Position numbers and translations under genes: made by a program | Part shown: positions 18,915 through 27,009 of the stretch, piece by piece | How positions within the stretch are numbered: the first letter of the stretch is position 1 | Layout of the letters: the number at the start of each line of letters is the position of its first letter | Assembly (NCBI GenBank): GCA_903900265.1 | Contig: CAIUMM010000175.1 | Span: 1 to 64,000, forward strand | Origin: an uncultured Pseudomonadota bacterium | GTDB lineage: Bacteria > Myxococcota_A > UBA796 > SXON01 | Length of the DNA stretch: 64,000 nt | Reading direction: 5' to 3' | Notes under the pieces: generated by a model | What the model was told of the DNA's origin: nothing | The model's input: only the letters and a program-made list of their open reading frames with translations | Database searches by the model: none

Positions 18915-19526
18915 ATGGCTCGAAAAGAAAAGCTCGACCGCACCCTCGGCAATCTCATGGACGAGGTGGAGCAAAAGATGTTCTTGGTGAAGATGGAGTA
19001 CGAAAAGTACTTCGCCGGCATCGAGCGCATCGAGCCCCTACGGGAGCGGGACACCATCAAGCGGATGCTGCGCGAGATGGAGACCGAGCACACCGCGTCG
19101 ACCACCCAGCGCTTCAAGTTGCAGACGCTAAAGTCCCGGTATCAAAGCATGGAGTTGTACTGGACGCGCAACTTGATTCAGATCGAGCGCGGCACGCACA
19201 CCAAGATGAAATTCCGCGCGGACCTGCACGCCAAGCCCATCCCCGGGGTGGCGGTAGAGGCGTTGTCGAACGAACAAGTCGCGGTGCTTCAACAGCGCAA
19301 GGAGCGCGCGGAACGAGAAGAACGCTCCTACAAGCTTGTCTATGACAAGTACCTCGAAGCGCGCCAGAAGTGCGGGCAGTCCACCGAGATCAGCTTTGAA
19401 GCGGTGCGCGAGGCGCTGCACAAGCAGGTGCGCCTGATCAAATCCACCTACCAGACCGAGCAGGTCAAGTTTCGCATCCTGATCGAGGATGGAAAAGCCA
19501 AGGTCAAAGCGGTCCCTCAGACCTGA
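18915..19526 (+). CDS. MXAN_5187 C-terminal-type helical protein
   Basis: ATG 18915 gives 203 residues, almost all helical and highly charged. Residues 22-93 contain the pattern LVKMEYEKYFAGIERIEP, then RFKLQTLKSRYQSMELYW (66-83), then RNLIQIERG (85-93). This matches my memory of the MXAN_5187 C-terminal domain common in myxobacteria: Y..Y..G, a Leu/Arg spacer, RF....L..RY..Y...W, and R..EEG. Residues 120-160 form a coiled coil. The function of the family is not known. It is a lone gene, divergent from the receiver gene and convergent with the AgmX-type gene. Confidence 0.75.
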   Translation: MARKEKLDRTLGNLMDEVEQKMFLVKMEYEKYFAGIERIEPLRERDTIKRMLREMETEHTASTTQRFKLQTLKSRYQSMELYWTRNLIQIERGTHTKMKFRADLHAKPIPGVAVEALSNEQVAVLQQRKERAEREERSYKLVYDKYLEARQKCGQSTEISFEAVREALHKQVRLIKSTYQTEQVKFRILIEDGKAKVKAVPQT

Positions 19527-19556
19527 AGCGCCGCCGGGTTGGCTGCCTTCGCGCGG

Positions 19557-20534
19557 CTACCAGCCCGAGGCACCGAAGCGGATGGTCTTGGTGACCGGCT
19601 GCTCGTAGGCGATCGCCGCGAATTTCCACGAGGTGACCGTCTTCACCATACACGCCTCAAGCGCGGCGTCCTTGGTGTTGACCTCTTCTACATGCACGGA
19701 GCGGGTCGTACCGTCTTTCTGGACGTTGAACGAGAGCTTCCATCCGCCAGCCAGATCGGGTATCTGCTTCAACCGACTGTTGTAGCAGCTCTGGATCTGG
19801 AGGTTGTAGCGGGACATGGTCTGCTTGATCATGTTGAAGATCTCGGTCTCGTCGCTCAGCGGGCCGGACGACGAGGCCTTCATGGCTGGGGTCGCGTCCG
19901 GGGACAGGCTCAGGTTGGTCGCCGTAGCGATGGTCACTGAGGCGTCTGCGGTGCTGGCAGAGCCCGAGGCGCGCTTCGGACCGGAAGCTCCGGTCGTCGG
20001 GGCGGCTGCGGCGACGCCGGCGGACGGCGGCAGCGGCGGCAGATCGTCGGTGGTCGCGCTGCCGTTCGCGGCGGTGCCCGCGTTCGCAGTTCCGGATGGC
20101 CTCCGCTTGTCTTTGGTCTTCGGCGCTTCCGGCGTAGCTTCTACCACCTGCGGTGCCGCTTCCTGCAGCGAAGGCATGTAGAGCTCGTCGGGCATCTCGT
20201 AGGTGCGCGCTGCTTTCTCCTGCTGCATTTGCCAGAACGCTGCTCCGCCGATCGCGCCCAAGAAGAGCAGGACGACCGACGTGACGACGAGGTTCTTGGA
20301 GCGTGCGGACTTTGCCTTGAGCGCTGCCTCGGCGGCCAGCTTGTTGCGCGCGACGAGGCCGGGATCGGTGGGCGCTTCTTCGCCCGGAATCTCGAGCAAA
20401 CAATGCGGGCAGTTTCCACCAAACTGGATCAGGTCGGCGGAGATGTTGCCCTTGCAAAAGGGACAGGAGGCGTGACTCACGGGTTCCACGGGTACAGGAA
20501 GCGGAGGGTAGCCGACCGAGGGGGGCTCGGGCAA
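19557..20534 (-). CDS. Zinc-ribbon - TM - AgmX/PglI (TonB-like) C-terminal protein
   Basis: Up to 325 residues from TTG 20534; a GTG at 20480 just before the first Cys pair is an alternative start. Residues 24-45 form a zinc ribbon (CPFC..CPHC). A single membrane segment lies at about 81-100. A Pro/Ala/Ser/Thr-rich linker (105-225) leads to a C-terminal domain (about 230-325): IKQTMSRYNLQIQSCYNSRLKQIPDLAGGWKLSFNVQKDG.. VKTVTSWKF. This fits AgmX/PglI C-terminal domains, TonB-like modules linked to gliding motility and envelope machines in myxobacteria. The predicted topology is a cytoplasmic zinc ribbon with the TonB-like end in the periplasm. Its target machine is not in the window. Confidence 0.8.
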   Translation of the reverse strand: MPEPPSVGYPPLPVPVEPVSHASCPFCKGNISADLIQFGGNCPHCLLEIPGEEAPTDPGLVARNKLAAEAALKAKSARSKNLVVTSVVLLFLGAIGGAAFWQMQQEKAARTYEMPDELYMPSLQEAAPQVVEATPEAPKTKDKRRPSGTANAGTAANGSATTDDLPPLPPSAGVAAAAPTTGASGPKRASGSASTADASVTIATATNLSLSPDATPAMKASSSGPLSDETEIFNMIKQTMSRYNLQIQSCYNSRLKQIPDLAGGWKLSFNVQKDGTTRSVHVEEVNTKDAALEACMVKTVTSWKFAAIAYEQPVTKTIRFGASGW

Positions 20535-20562
20535 CCCGGATATGCGGGGCTATACAGGATAC

Positions 20563-21423
20563 TTACGATCCGCTGACCTTGGGGCCGGTCCATTCTGACA
20601 TGCCGCCGAGCACGTTGAACACGTCAGAAGCCCCAATGCTCGTCATGAATTCCGCTGCGGCGGCGCTCCGCCCACCGGCCTGGCAGACGAAGATGACGTG
20701 GGTGGTCTGTTTGAGCTCTGCGTAGCGATGAGGCAGCTCATCGACCGGGATCAGGCGCGCTAACGGGGAATGTTCGCGCTCCCACTCGGCTTTGCTGCGG
20801 ACGTCGACGAGGATGAACGGGGTGTCTTTCTCTTCGAGCATCCGGATCGCTTCGGCCGACTCGATGTCGCGCACCGCAGCGGGACCCTTGCCGGGGTCGC
20901 GGATCGTGGACCCCGAGGCCGCGGGTGCAGGCGCGGCGGGCGGCGGCACAGCTTTGCCTTCCGCACGGGCGAGCACAGAGAGCAGCTCCTCTACATCGGG
21001 GAATCCGCGCTGGGAGTGCAGGACGTTGCCGTCTTTTCCGACGATGACCACGGTGTCTTTGCAGATCGGGCGCACGCGGCTGGAGGCGCGGAACCCGCGG
21101 GCCGCGAAGGCCATGGGGTCGTAGAGCAGGAAGAAGTTGACGCCGAGGCGGGATCGAAATTCACGCAGCTTGTCGGTACGCGCCGTGTGAACGCCGAAGA
21201 TCCCACAGTCGAGTTCTTCGAAGCGCGCGCTCTGGGCCTGTACGGCCTTCAAGAACGCTTCGGTGGCGTTGTCATCCATCCGGCGGAAGAAGATCAGCAC
21301 CACGTTGAGGTGCGTCTTGAAGTCTGCCAGCTTGATCCAGGTCCCTTCGTCTGCGGTAAGCGACAGCGGGGTAGCCGCGGTTCCGGCTGCAAGCGGCTTC
21401 CAACTCAGCAAATCGGCGATCAT
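20563..21423 (-). CDS. Peroxiredoxin-like domain fused to rhodanese
   Basis: The 286-residue protein has two parts. Residues 1-155 look like an AhpC/TSA-type thioredoxin fold (SLTADEGTWIKLADFKTHLNVVLIFFRRMDDNATEAFLKAV.., DTVVIVGKDGNVLHSQRG). However, the loop that normally holds the peroxidatic Cys has none: it reads FFRRMDDNAT. Residues 185-286 are a rhodanese with the active loop CQAGGRS (Cys247). So the first half is probably not a peroxidase by the usual chemistry, while the rhodanese looks able to carry persulfide sulfur. An Ala/Pro linker (158-180) joins them. It could be a redox or sulfur-transfer sensor or carrier. Confidence 0.8.
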   Translation of the reverse strand: MIADLLSWKPLAAGTAATPLSLTADEGTWIKLADFKTHLNVVLIFFRRMDDNATEAFLKAVQAQSARFEELDCGIFGVHTARTDKLREFRSRLGVNFFLLYDPMAFAARGFRASSRVRPICKDTVVIVGKDGNVLHSQRGFPDVEELLSVLARAEGKAVPPPAAPAPAASGSTIRDPGKGPAAVRDIESAEAIRMLEEKDTPFILVDVRSKAEWEREHSPLARLIPVDELPHRYAELKQTTHVIFVCQAGGRSAAAAEFMTSIGASDVFNVLGGMSEWTGPKVSGS

Positions 21424-21516
21424 GATGCCTCCGGGCGGCTCCGCATATCCTGTTGCGGAGTGCGGGCAGAGCGCAACAGGCGTCGATCCCCCGAAGGCTA
21501 CGTTCGCTATACCGAA

Positions 21517-23514
21517 CTACGCCCGACCTTCATCGCGGCGCCGGAGCGCTTCTAGCAGCAAGTAGTCCGAGGAGCGTGACAGATTGTTCTTGCCGTCGTC
21601 GACAAAGCGCGCCTCGAATCTGCCCTCCTCAAGCGCGACCATCTCATAGAAGGCTTCTTCTCCGGTGCGAGACCCGTACTGCGCGGCGACGATATGGCCG
21701 GTGCGCACCTGCACCATGCCGGTCTCGATCGAGCCTTGAATGCGCACGCGCGCGGTACGCCCGCCGAGGGTGAGCGTCTGGAGCAGCTCTTGCAGCGGCA
21801 GATCCGCGAGGCGCCCGCTGATCGCTTCGTGGTCGCTGGCGCGCCGTCCGATGGCCCGACGAACGCGCGCGACGATGACATCCACGTTGGTCGGGAGCTC
21901 GATCACGTCGTCTGCGCCGGTCTCCAAGGCCCGCGTGATGTCGGCGGGCTGCGCGCCTTCGGCGGTGAGCAACACCGGGATGCCGCGGGTCGCCATGCTC
22001 TTGCGCAGCGCGACGATCAGGCCTAGGCCGTCCTGGCGGGCCATCCGAAGCCCGGCGAGCACGGCGGCGGGCTGCAAGGAGCGGGCGAGGTGCAGCGCGT
22101 CTTCGCCGTCTGCGGCGATCGAGATCTCAAAGCCAGCGCGCGCCAGACGGTCGGCGACCGCGGTGATCAGCGCATCATCGGCGCCGGCGAGCACGATGCT
22201 CTGGCTCGCGCCCTCTCCAGCCGCGACGAGGTGGCGTAGGCCCTTCTTGCGCCACACGCCCGCCAGCGCGCGCAGCGTGGCGGCGTCGTGTCGGGCGGCC
22301 TCGGGGCCGAGCGCGTCGACGGGGTCTTGCCCCTCCTTCATGGTCGTGCGTGCGACCGCGCGGGCGGTGTAGAGCACCTCGACCGCGGCGTTTTCGCCGG
22401 GGCCTTGCTCGCCCGACACCCGCCGCTCCAGCGCGGCGTACAGCCCCGCGAGGTCCCACGGCGGCTCGAAGGGCCCCAACAGCGCGACCGGCAAGGAGAA
22501 GCGCCGCCCGTCGAGGTTCAGCCCGTCGAGGAACGAGAGCGAGAGATCGTCGAGATCGGCGAACAGCGCGGCGACGGTGACGGCGTCGCGCAATTCGGAG
22601 GCGAGCGCCAGCTGCGAGGCCAGCTCGCGCGCGAGTCGAACGGTGCGGCGCACGCGGTCCCGGGCTTCGGGAGGGGCGTCGCGGCGGGAGAGTAGCAGGA
22701 ATTCGGTGATTCCAAGCAGGAAGTCGCGGGCCTGGCCGAAGGGCACGGTGGATTGGCGACCCGGTCCGAAGCCGTCCAACTGCCCGATCTGCAGCCCAGG
22801 ACGCAAGCGGTTCCACGCGGGGAGGTACGGATCCACGTCATGCGCGACCGCGCGCCGGAAGAAGATGCGCTCGGCTTGATTTGCCTCGATAAACGCAGAG
22901 ACCTGATCCGGATCGCTGACGATCTCCACGCCGGTCTGCTCGCAATCTTCGAGCGCGCGCAGCGCGGCCGCTCGGTCGCCGTCGGGCTCGAACACCACCG
23001 TGGATCCGTGCGGACTGGGCGCGGACAGCTGGTCCAGCCCTTCGCGGGTGGTGGCGGGCAGGTCGGTAGCGGGCAGCAAGCGCTCGACCAAGGCGCGCAG
23101 CGGCCCGCGGGGCGCGACAAAGAGCCGCAGGCGCGCCGCCTTCGCGGCGGTCTGCACCACGCGCAGCGAGGGGATGTCCGTGGGGTCAGCCACCATCACC
23201 GTCAGCACCTTCTTCTCCACGTCGAACGACGCGGGCACCAGCAGCCGATCGCGGATCAGGCCCGGAGGCACGAGCCCCAGCACGTCGGCGGCGATCTGCA
23301 TCCGGGTCAGGCGTTCGGGCGGGACCATGTTCAGGCGGAACTGGTGCGCCAACGCGCGCGCGAGCCGCTCGTCATCGAGCAGCCCCATCTCCATCGCGAC
23401 CTCGCCAAAACGAGCACGGCGGCTCTCACGGAGCGCCGCCAACACGCGATCGACGTCGGCCTGGGTCATCAGGCCGAGCGAAAGGCAAACCTCGCCTAGC
23501 GGGACATGGCTCAA
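21517..23514 (-). CDS. MshEN - degenerate receiver - PATAN/DUF4388 signalling protein
   Basis: In this 665-residue protein, residues 1-165 resemble the GspE/PilB N-terminal MshEN domain (LGEVCLSLGLMTQADVDRVL.., FGEVAMEMGLLDDERLARALAHQF), known in other proteins to bind c-di-GMP or mediate docking. Residues 438-555 form a receiver-like fold whose phospho-acceptor strand reads AVLAGLRMARQDG: Gly488 replaces Asp, and the Lys of the K-P motif is missing (VIELPTNVD). Residues 565-665 fit the PATAN/DUF4388 domain (LADLPLQELLQTLTLGGRTARVRI..G.I..AQYG..GEEAFYEM). The middle (260-420) may be a decayed HD-type domain. It looks like a non-enzymatic adaptor. Confidence 0.75.
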   Translation of the reverse strand: MSHVPLGEVCLSLGLMTQADVDRVLAALRESRRARFGEVAMEMGLLDDERLARALAHQFRLNMVPPERLTRMQIAADVLGLVPPGLIRDRLLVPASFDVEKKVLTVMVADPTDIPSLRVVQTAAKAARLRLFVAPRGPLRALVERLLPATDLPATTREGLDQLSAPSPHGSTVVFEPDGDRAAALRALEDCEQTGVEIVSDPDQVSAFIEANQAERIFFRRAVAHDVDPYLPAWNRLRPGLQIGQLDGFGPGRQSTVPFGQARDFLLGITEFLLLSRRDAPPEARDRVRRTVRLARELASQLALASELRDAVTVAALFADLDDLSLSFLDGLNLDGRRFSLPVALLGPFEPPWDLAGLYAALERRVSGEQGPGENAAVEVLYTARAVARTTMKEGQDPVDALGPEAARHDAATLRALAGVWRKKGLRHLVAAGEGASQSIVLAGADDALITAVADRLARAGFEISIAADGEDALHLARSLQPAAVLAGLRMARQDGLGLIVALRKSMATRGIPVLLTAEGAQPADITRALETGADDVIELPTNVDVIVARVRRAIGRRASDHEAISGRLADLPLQELLQTLTLGGRTARVRIQGSIETGMVQVRTGHIVAAQYGSRTGEEAFYEMVALEEGRFEARFVDDGKNNLSRSSDYLLLEALRRRDEGRA

Positions 23515-23601
23515 CGAGGCACGCAGATCGGAAGCAGGTAGTGGTTCACAATGACAGACTATCCTGAGCGATGGATGCGAGGATGCACCAACGCCACAGC
23601 A

Positions 23602-24009
23602 TCACATATCGTCGTCGTCGTCCCCGCCGCCCATCTCGTCGAAGAAGCCGTCCGGATCTTCATCTTCGTCTTCGTCTTCTGCGTCTTCGTCGTCCTTGGT
23701 CGTCCACTCGACGTCGCAGACTTTTTCGATCAGCGAGAGGATGTCTTCGGCGGCGAACTCGGTGTCTTCCGAGGACTCGAAGTGCTCCTCGAGCAGCTCG
23801 AGCAGCGAGGCTTCGAGCTCGCCGGAGGTCTCCAGCTTGAGCACGATGTCATCGGCGTCGTCGATCTTCAGGTCTTCCGAGGCGGTGCCCAGAAGTTCGA
23901 CGACAAAGGCGGCGAGCGCCTCGGCGTCGGGGGTACCATTTTGGCTCTCGAGGTATTCGTCGAGCTGCTCCACAACGGTGTCGCGCAGCTCGTGGGGAAG
24001 TTGCATCAT
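23602..24009 (-). CDS. Small, extremely acidic protein
   Basis: The 135-residue protein is very rich in Glu/Asp, with a tail (105-135) of nearly continuous Asp/Glu (EDAEDEDEDEDPDGFF.., then GGGDDDDDM). The first 100 residues are predicted helical (LPHELRDTVVEQLDEYLESQ.., LEASLLELLEEHF). I do not recognise a family. Its composition suggests a binding partner for a basic protein or for cations. It has one of the clearest promoters in the window (24031-24059), so it is probably well expressed. The start is ATG 24009 or ATG 24006, with GGAAA just upstream. Confidence 0.7.
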   Translation of the reverse strand: MMQLPHELRDTVVEQLDEYLESQNGTPDAEALAAFVVELLGTASEDLKIDDADDIVLKLETSGELEASLLELLEEHFESSEDTEFAAEDILSLIEKVCDVEWTTKDDEDAEDEDEDEDPDGFFDEMGGGDDDDDM

Positions 24010-24030
24010 GGGAAAGGCTCCAGCGAGCCG

Positions 24031-24059
24031 CGTATAGCGAAGGTCACGCGCGGGATCAA
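24031..24059 (-). promoter_or_regulatory. Sigma-70-type promoter of the acidic protein gene
   Basis: On the minus strand TTGATC (24059-24054) is followed by a 17-base spacer and TATACG (24036-24031). Both hexamers are close to consensus and the spacing is ideal. The ATG of the acidic protein lies about 22 bases downstream of the -10, so the leader is very short. Confidence 0.65.
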
Positions 24060-24097
24060 GGGCGCTTGAGATCTCTGACGGAAAGAGCAGGGCGGAA

Positions 24098-25153
24098 TCA
24101 GCGCGGGCCGGCGAGTTCGAGCAGCGCCGGGGTCGCGCGTCGAAGCATCGAGATCACCATGGGGTTGTCGGCAAAACGCAGCCACGGGACCAGCGCCTCG
24201 CTGGCCTCTGCGGCGGTCACCGGCTCTGCTGCGGGCCCGGGCGACCCGCGAATCAGCTGCACTTCGAAGATGAACCTGCCGATCATCGCCACGAAGCCGT
24301 CGTTCGCGACCACGTTTTTTCCGAGGAGCGCTTGGCCGAGCACGGCGTGCAGGTACCGCCTTGCTTCGAGGCTGAGCGGCCGCGAACTGGGCGGCAGGTC
24401 GAGGGTGTGTTTCACCCGGCGAACCAACGTCTTCTGCCAATCCTCGGTAGCCGCGGACTCCTGAGCGATCGCCGCGTTCGTCACCATGCGCATCGCCTCG
24501 CGCACCGCGTCGGCGGCGAGGCCATGCCGCCCCTTCGGCACGCTACGCCCGATGGCTTCGGCGGCCATTCTGGCCAGCTCCCGGGCGGCCTCTTCCGGCT
24601 CCAACTCGGGTGCTTGGGCGTGCCAGCGTGCCAGCAACGCTTGCTCCAGCCGCATCCAGTCGTCGAGCCCGACCCCTGCTCCCGGCAAGACCGCGACGGC
24701 CTTCGGCGCGAAAGTGGGCGTTTGCCTCGCCAGCGGCAAGCGCGCCGCCGCCTCCGTTTGGTCAGCGAGCGGTTCGCCTGCCTCAAAGGTCGCGTGGAAG
24801 CCGGCGCACTCCGGGCGGATCACCAGCACGTCGCCGTTGGGATCGCGCAGCCGCCGATAGGGGAACTCCCGGCAAAATCCGGGCTTGGCCTCAGCGCCCC
24901 AGGCCGCGTGGATGGCGCAGCGGCTGTCGGGGAGCAAAAACGCACAGTGTCCATCAACGTGCGCGAGAAACCAGCCATCTTCGCCGTTCGGTCCGGGTTC
25001 GAGCCGCGCCCAGTCGGCGATCCCCGCGAGCTCCTCTGCGCCGCGCGCGCGCAGGTCCGTCATCACCTCGGGTTCTACCGGCCCCAGCCGATAATCACGA
25101 CAGCAGGCTCCACATCCATGGCAGGACCAACGAGCACCGGGCAGGGTTTGCAT
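24098..25153 (-). CDS. YkgJ/FliB-type cysteine-cluster protein
   Basis: ATG 25153 gives 351 residues. The N-terminus has the CHGCGACC cluster (Cys11, 14, 17, 18), followed by GHCAFL, DSRCAIH and AKPGFCREFPYR. This is the CxxCxxCC...C...C pattern of the YkgJ/FliB family, which binds a metal or Fe-S centre. FliB methylates flagellin lysines, but the family is broad and most members are uncharacterised. The C-terminal 180 residues are helical, with no other recognised domain. No flagellar gene is nearby, so a flagellin role is not supported. It lies upstream of the acidic protein gene on the same strand, but that gene has its own promoter. Confidence 0.8.
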   Translation of the reverse strand: MQTLPGARWSCHGCGACCRDYRLGPVEPEVMTDLRARGAEELAGIADWARLEPGPNGEDGWFLAHVDGHCAFLLPDSRCAIHAAWGAEAKPGFCREFPYRRLRDPNGDVLVIRPECAGFHATFEAGEPLADQTEAAARLPLARQTPTFAPKAVAVLPGAGVGLDDWMRLEQALLARWHAQAPELEPEEAARELARMAAEAIGRSVPKGRHGLAADAVREAMRMVTNAAIAQESAATEDWQKTLVRRVKHTLDLPPSSRPLSLEARRYLHAVLGQALLGKNVVANDGFVAMIGRFIFEVQLIRGSPGPAAEPVTAAEASEALVPWLRFADNPMVISMLRRATPALLELAGPR

Positions 25154-25220
25154 GGCGCCTATGTAGCCGGGCGCTCGCGCGTCCGGGCGCACGAGGCACG
25201 TCCAGGCACGCTCGGGCCGC

Positions 25221-25916
25221 TCAGGCTGGCGAGCAGCATCGAAAGCCGATCGAGCCGTCGAAGTCGGGCGGGTGCTCGTCGTGCGCGGGCAGGTTGCACG
25301 CGGCGTCGGCGTTGCCGGCGTACCAGGCCCCGCCCAACTTGGCGGTCATCGGCCGGCCATCGGCGTCCTGCACGCCGGGATCCGCCCATTCCCAGAGGTT
25401 GCCCATCTGGTCGTGCACGCCCGCGGCGCTGGCGCAATCGGCGAGCGCGCCGGTGAGCTGCGACGCGGTCCACGACGTAGAACCATCGCTGTTCGCGAGC
25501 GCGCAGACGCTGACAGCTTCCGGAGTTTCGCCCCACGGGTAGGTGCCCGCGCCGCACGCAGCTTGCCATTCCGCGACGGTGCACAAGTGGCGCCCCGAGG
25601 CGGCGCACACGCCAAAAGCTTGGTACCAGGTGATGTGTTCGGTAGGCGCGACGCCGGCTTGGGACGACGCCTGCGCCCGCGTGCTCCCATCGGGAAAGTT
25701 CACGCCTTGGTCACGGTTCCCCAGATCGCCGGCGGCCACCGCTTCGAAGGCGTCGATGCAGACGTCGGCCACGGCGACGCTGCCGGAGGGACAAGCGCCG
25801 TCGCTGTCGGGGGCGCTGTCCCCGGAGCGGTCATCGCTGGCACTGGGGTCGGGCGCGCAGCCGGCGAGGGGCGCCCAAATCGCGACGAGTCCAGCAAAAA
25901 GGAGCTTCGTAGACAT
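25221..25916 (-). CDS. Lipoprotein with FGE-sulfatase (SUMF1-like) domain
   Basis: The 231-residue protein has a lipobox at LAGC (Cys20) and an Asp/Ser-rich linker (SASDDRSGDSAPDSD). A shortened formylglycine-generating-enzyme-like domain follows: VAVADVCIDAFEAV.., PTEHITWYQAFGVCAASGRHLCTVAEWQAACG, YPWG, NLWEWADPG, LGGAWYAG, IGFRCC. These are the conserved FGE-fold blocks (GRHLCTEAEWE..ACRG, GNVWEW, GF RC). Members like this are usually binding or structural modules rather than enzymes. It contains an unusually high number of Cys, probably disulfide-bonded outside the cell. It is divergent from the nuclease gene starting at 25965. Confidence 0.85.
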   Translation of the reverse strand: MSTKLLFAGLVAIWAPLAGCAPDPSASDDRSGDSAPDSDGACPSGSVAVADVCIDAFEAVAAGDLGNRDQGVNFPDGSTRAQASSQAGVAPTEHITWYQAFGVCAASGRHLCTVAEWQAACGAGTYPWGETPEAVSVCALANSDGSTSWTASQLTGALADCASAAGVHDQMGNLWEWADPGVQDADGRPMTAKLGGAWYAGNADAACNLPAHDEHPPDFDGSIGFRCCSPA

Positions 25917-25964
25917 GACGGAGGCTTATCGCGCCGCCGGGAAAACCCGGATACGCCGCAGCCA

Positions 25965-26921
25965 ATGGACATCCAGAACGAGCTTGTGTGGTCCCACTCC
26001 CGTGGGCGCGCCTTCCACGATTGCAAGCGGGCGTACTGGTTCAACTATTACGGTTACTGGAAGGGGTGGGACGCGAGCGCCCCACCGGCGGTGCGCGAGC
26101 TCTACCTGCAGAAAAAGCTCACGACGCGGGCGATGTGGACCGGGACGGTGGTGCACGGCGTCGCGGAGGCGGGGATCAAGCGCGCGATCGATGGGTTGAA
26201 CGTCGAGAGTACGCCCGAAGGGCTCGACGGCACGTGGACCTTAGACGAGATGCGCCAAGCCGCGTTTCGGAAGGCGGACGCGGATATTCGCGGCTCCGCT
26301 TCGGGGGAATGGAAGCGCCGCGCCGCCAAACGTACCGGCTTCGCAGAGCATTACTACGATCTCCCGGTCAGCGACGACGACTGGAAAGCGGCCTTGGATG
26401 AGATCGACCGGCAGGTCGTGAACCTGCACGGCAACCGCATCTACCAGCGCTTGCTGGTCACCGCCTCGCGGATCCGCGAGGTGGAGGAGCTACGCCGATT
26501 TGCCGTGGGTTCTGGGCCCGAGCGCGCCGAGGTGTACCTCGCGGTCGACGCGATGGTGGGCGACGGGCGTGGCGGCGTGGTGATCATCGACTGGAAGACG
26601 GGCGGAAACCACGAGGATGCGGTGATCGCCGCACAGTTAGGCGTCTACGGGCTGTACGCGACGCAGGAGCTGGGCATCCCCGAGGACCGCATCACCGCGA
26701 TGCACGTGAACCTCCGGCACAACACCGAGGCGCGCCACCCGGTCGGACCCAGCGAGATCGCCGCCGCCCGCGAGGCGATCCTCGTCGGGATGGCCGAGAT
26801 GCGGTCGTCGCTCAAAGACGTGGCAGCGAACCTCGCCGACAAGGAAGATTTTCCGACGTTGCCGGAGGGATCTTCCCGGTGCGGTCGCTGCAACTTTCGT
26901 CGGTCGTGCGGTCGCGAGTAG
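25965..26921 (+). CDS. Cas4/AddB-like PD-(D/E)XK nuclease with Fe-S cluster motif
   Basis: ATG 25965 gives 318 residues. The N-terminal SHSRGRAFHDCKRAYWFNY holds Cys20; the C-terminal CGRCNFRRSC holds Cys306, 309 and 315. Together these form the C...CxxCx5C set that binds a 4Fe-4S cluster in Cas4/AddB-type nucleases. Catalytic residues of the RecB-family fold are visible: His64 (VVHGVAE), Asp195 (AVDAMV), Asp209 and Lys211 (IIDWKTG) and Gln224 (AAQLGVYGLY). It is a stand-alone nuclease gene with no cas, CRISPR or add genes nearby. The likely role is 5'-3' or end-processing exonuclease activity in DNA repair; the specific pathway is unknown. Confidence 0.88.
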   Translation: MDIQNELVWSHSRGRAFHDCKRAYWFNYYGYWKGWDASAPPAVRELYLQKKLTTRAMWTGTVVHGVAEAGIKRAIDGLNVESTPEGLDGTWTLDEMRQAAFRKADADIRGSASGEWKRRAAKRTGFAEHYYDLPVSDDDWKAALDEIDRQVVNLHGNRIYQRLLVTASRIREVEELRRFAVGSGPERAEVYLAVDAMVGDGRGGVVIIDWKTGGNHEDAVIAAQLGVYGLYATQELGIPEDRITAMHVNLRHNTEARHPVGPSEIAAAREAILVGMAEMRSSLKDVAANLADKEDFPTLPEGSSRCGRCNFRRSCGRE

Positions 26922-26974
26922 GGCGGCGCGCGGGTTCGGGCACGCGCGGTCACGATCTGCGGCGAGCGGTGCGC

Positions 26975-26980
26975 TATACT
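26975..26980 (+). promoter_or_regulatory. -10 element upstream of serA
   Basis: TATACT at 26975-26980, preceded by GCGC, is a near-consensus -10, 30 bases before the serA ATG. No convincing -35 hexamer is seen at 16-18 bases, so an activator or a different sigma factor may be involved. Confidence 0.4.
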
Positions 26981-27009
26981 GCCGGCCCTGCACCCTCCCG
27001 GAGTTTTCG

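Noticed and set aside
24098-25153. YkgJ/FliB protein as a flagellin methylase
   Set aside because: No flagellar genes are present and the Cys cluster alone defines a broad family.
25965-26921. Cas4-like gene as evidence for a CRISPR-Cas locus
   Set aside because: No array, Cas1, Cas2 or effector gene in the window; solitary Cas4-like nucleases are common.
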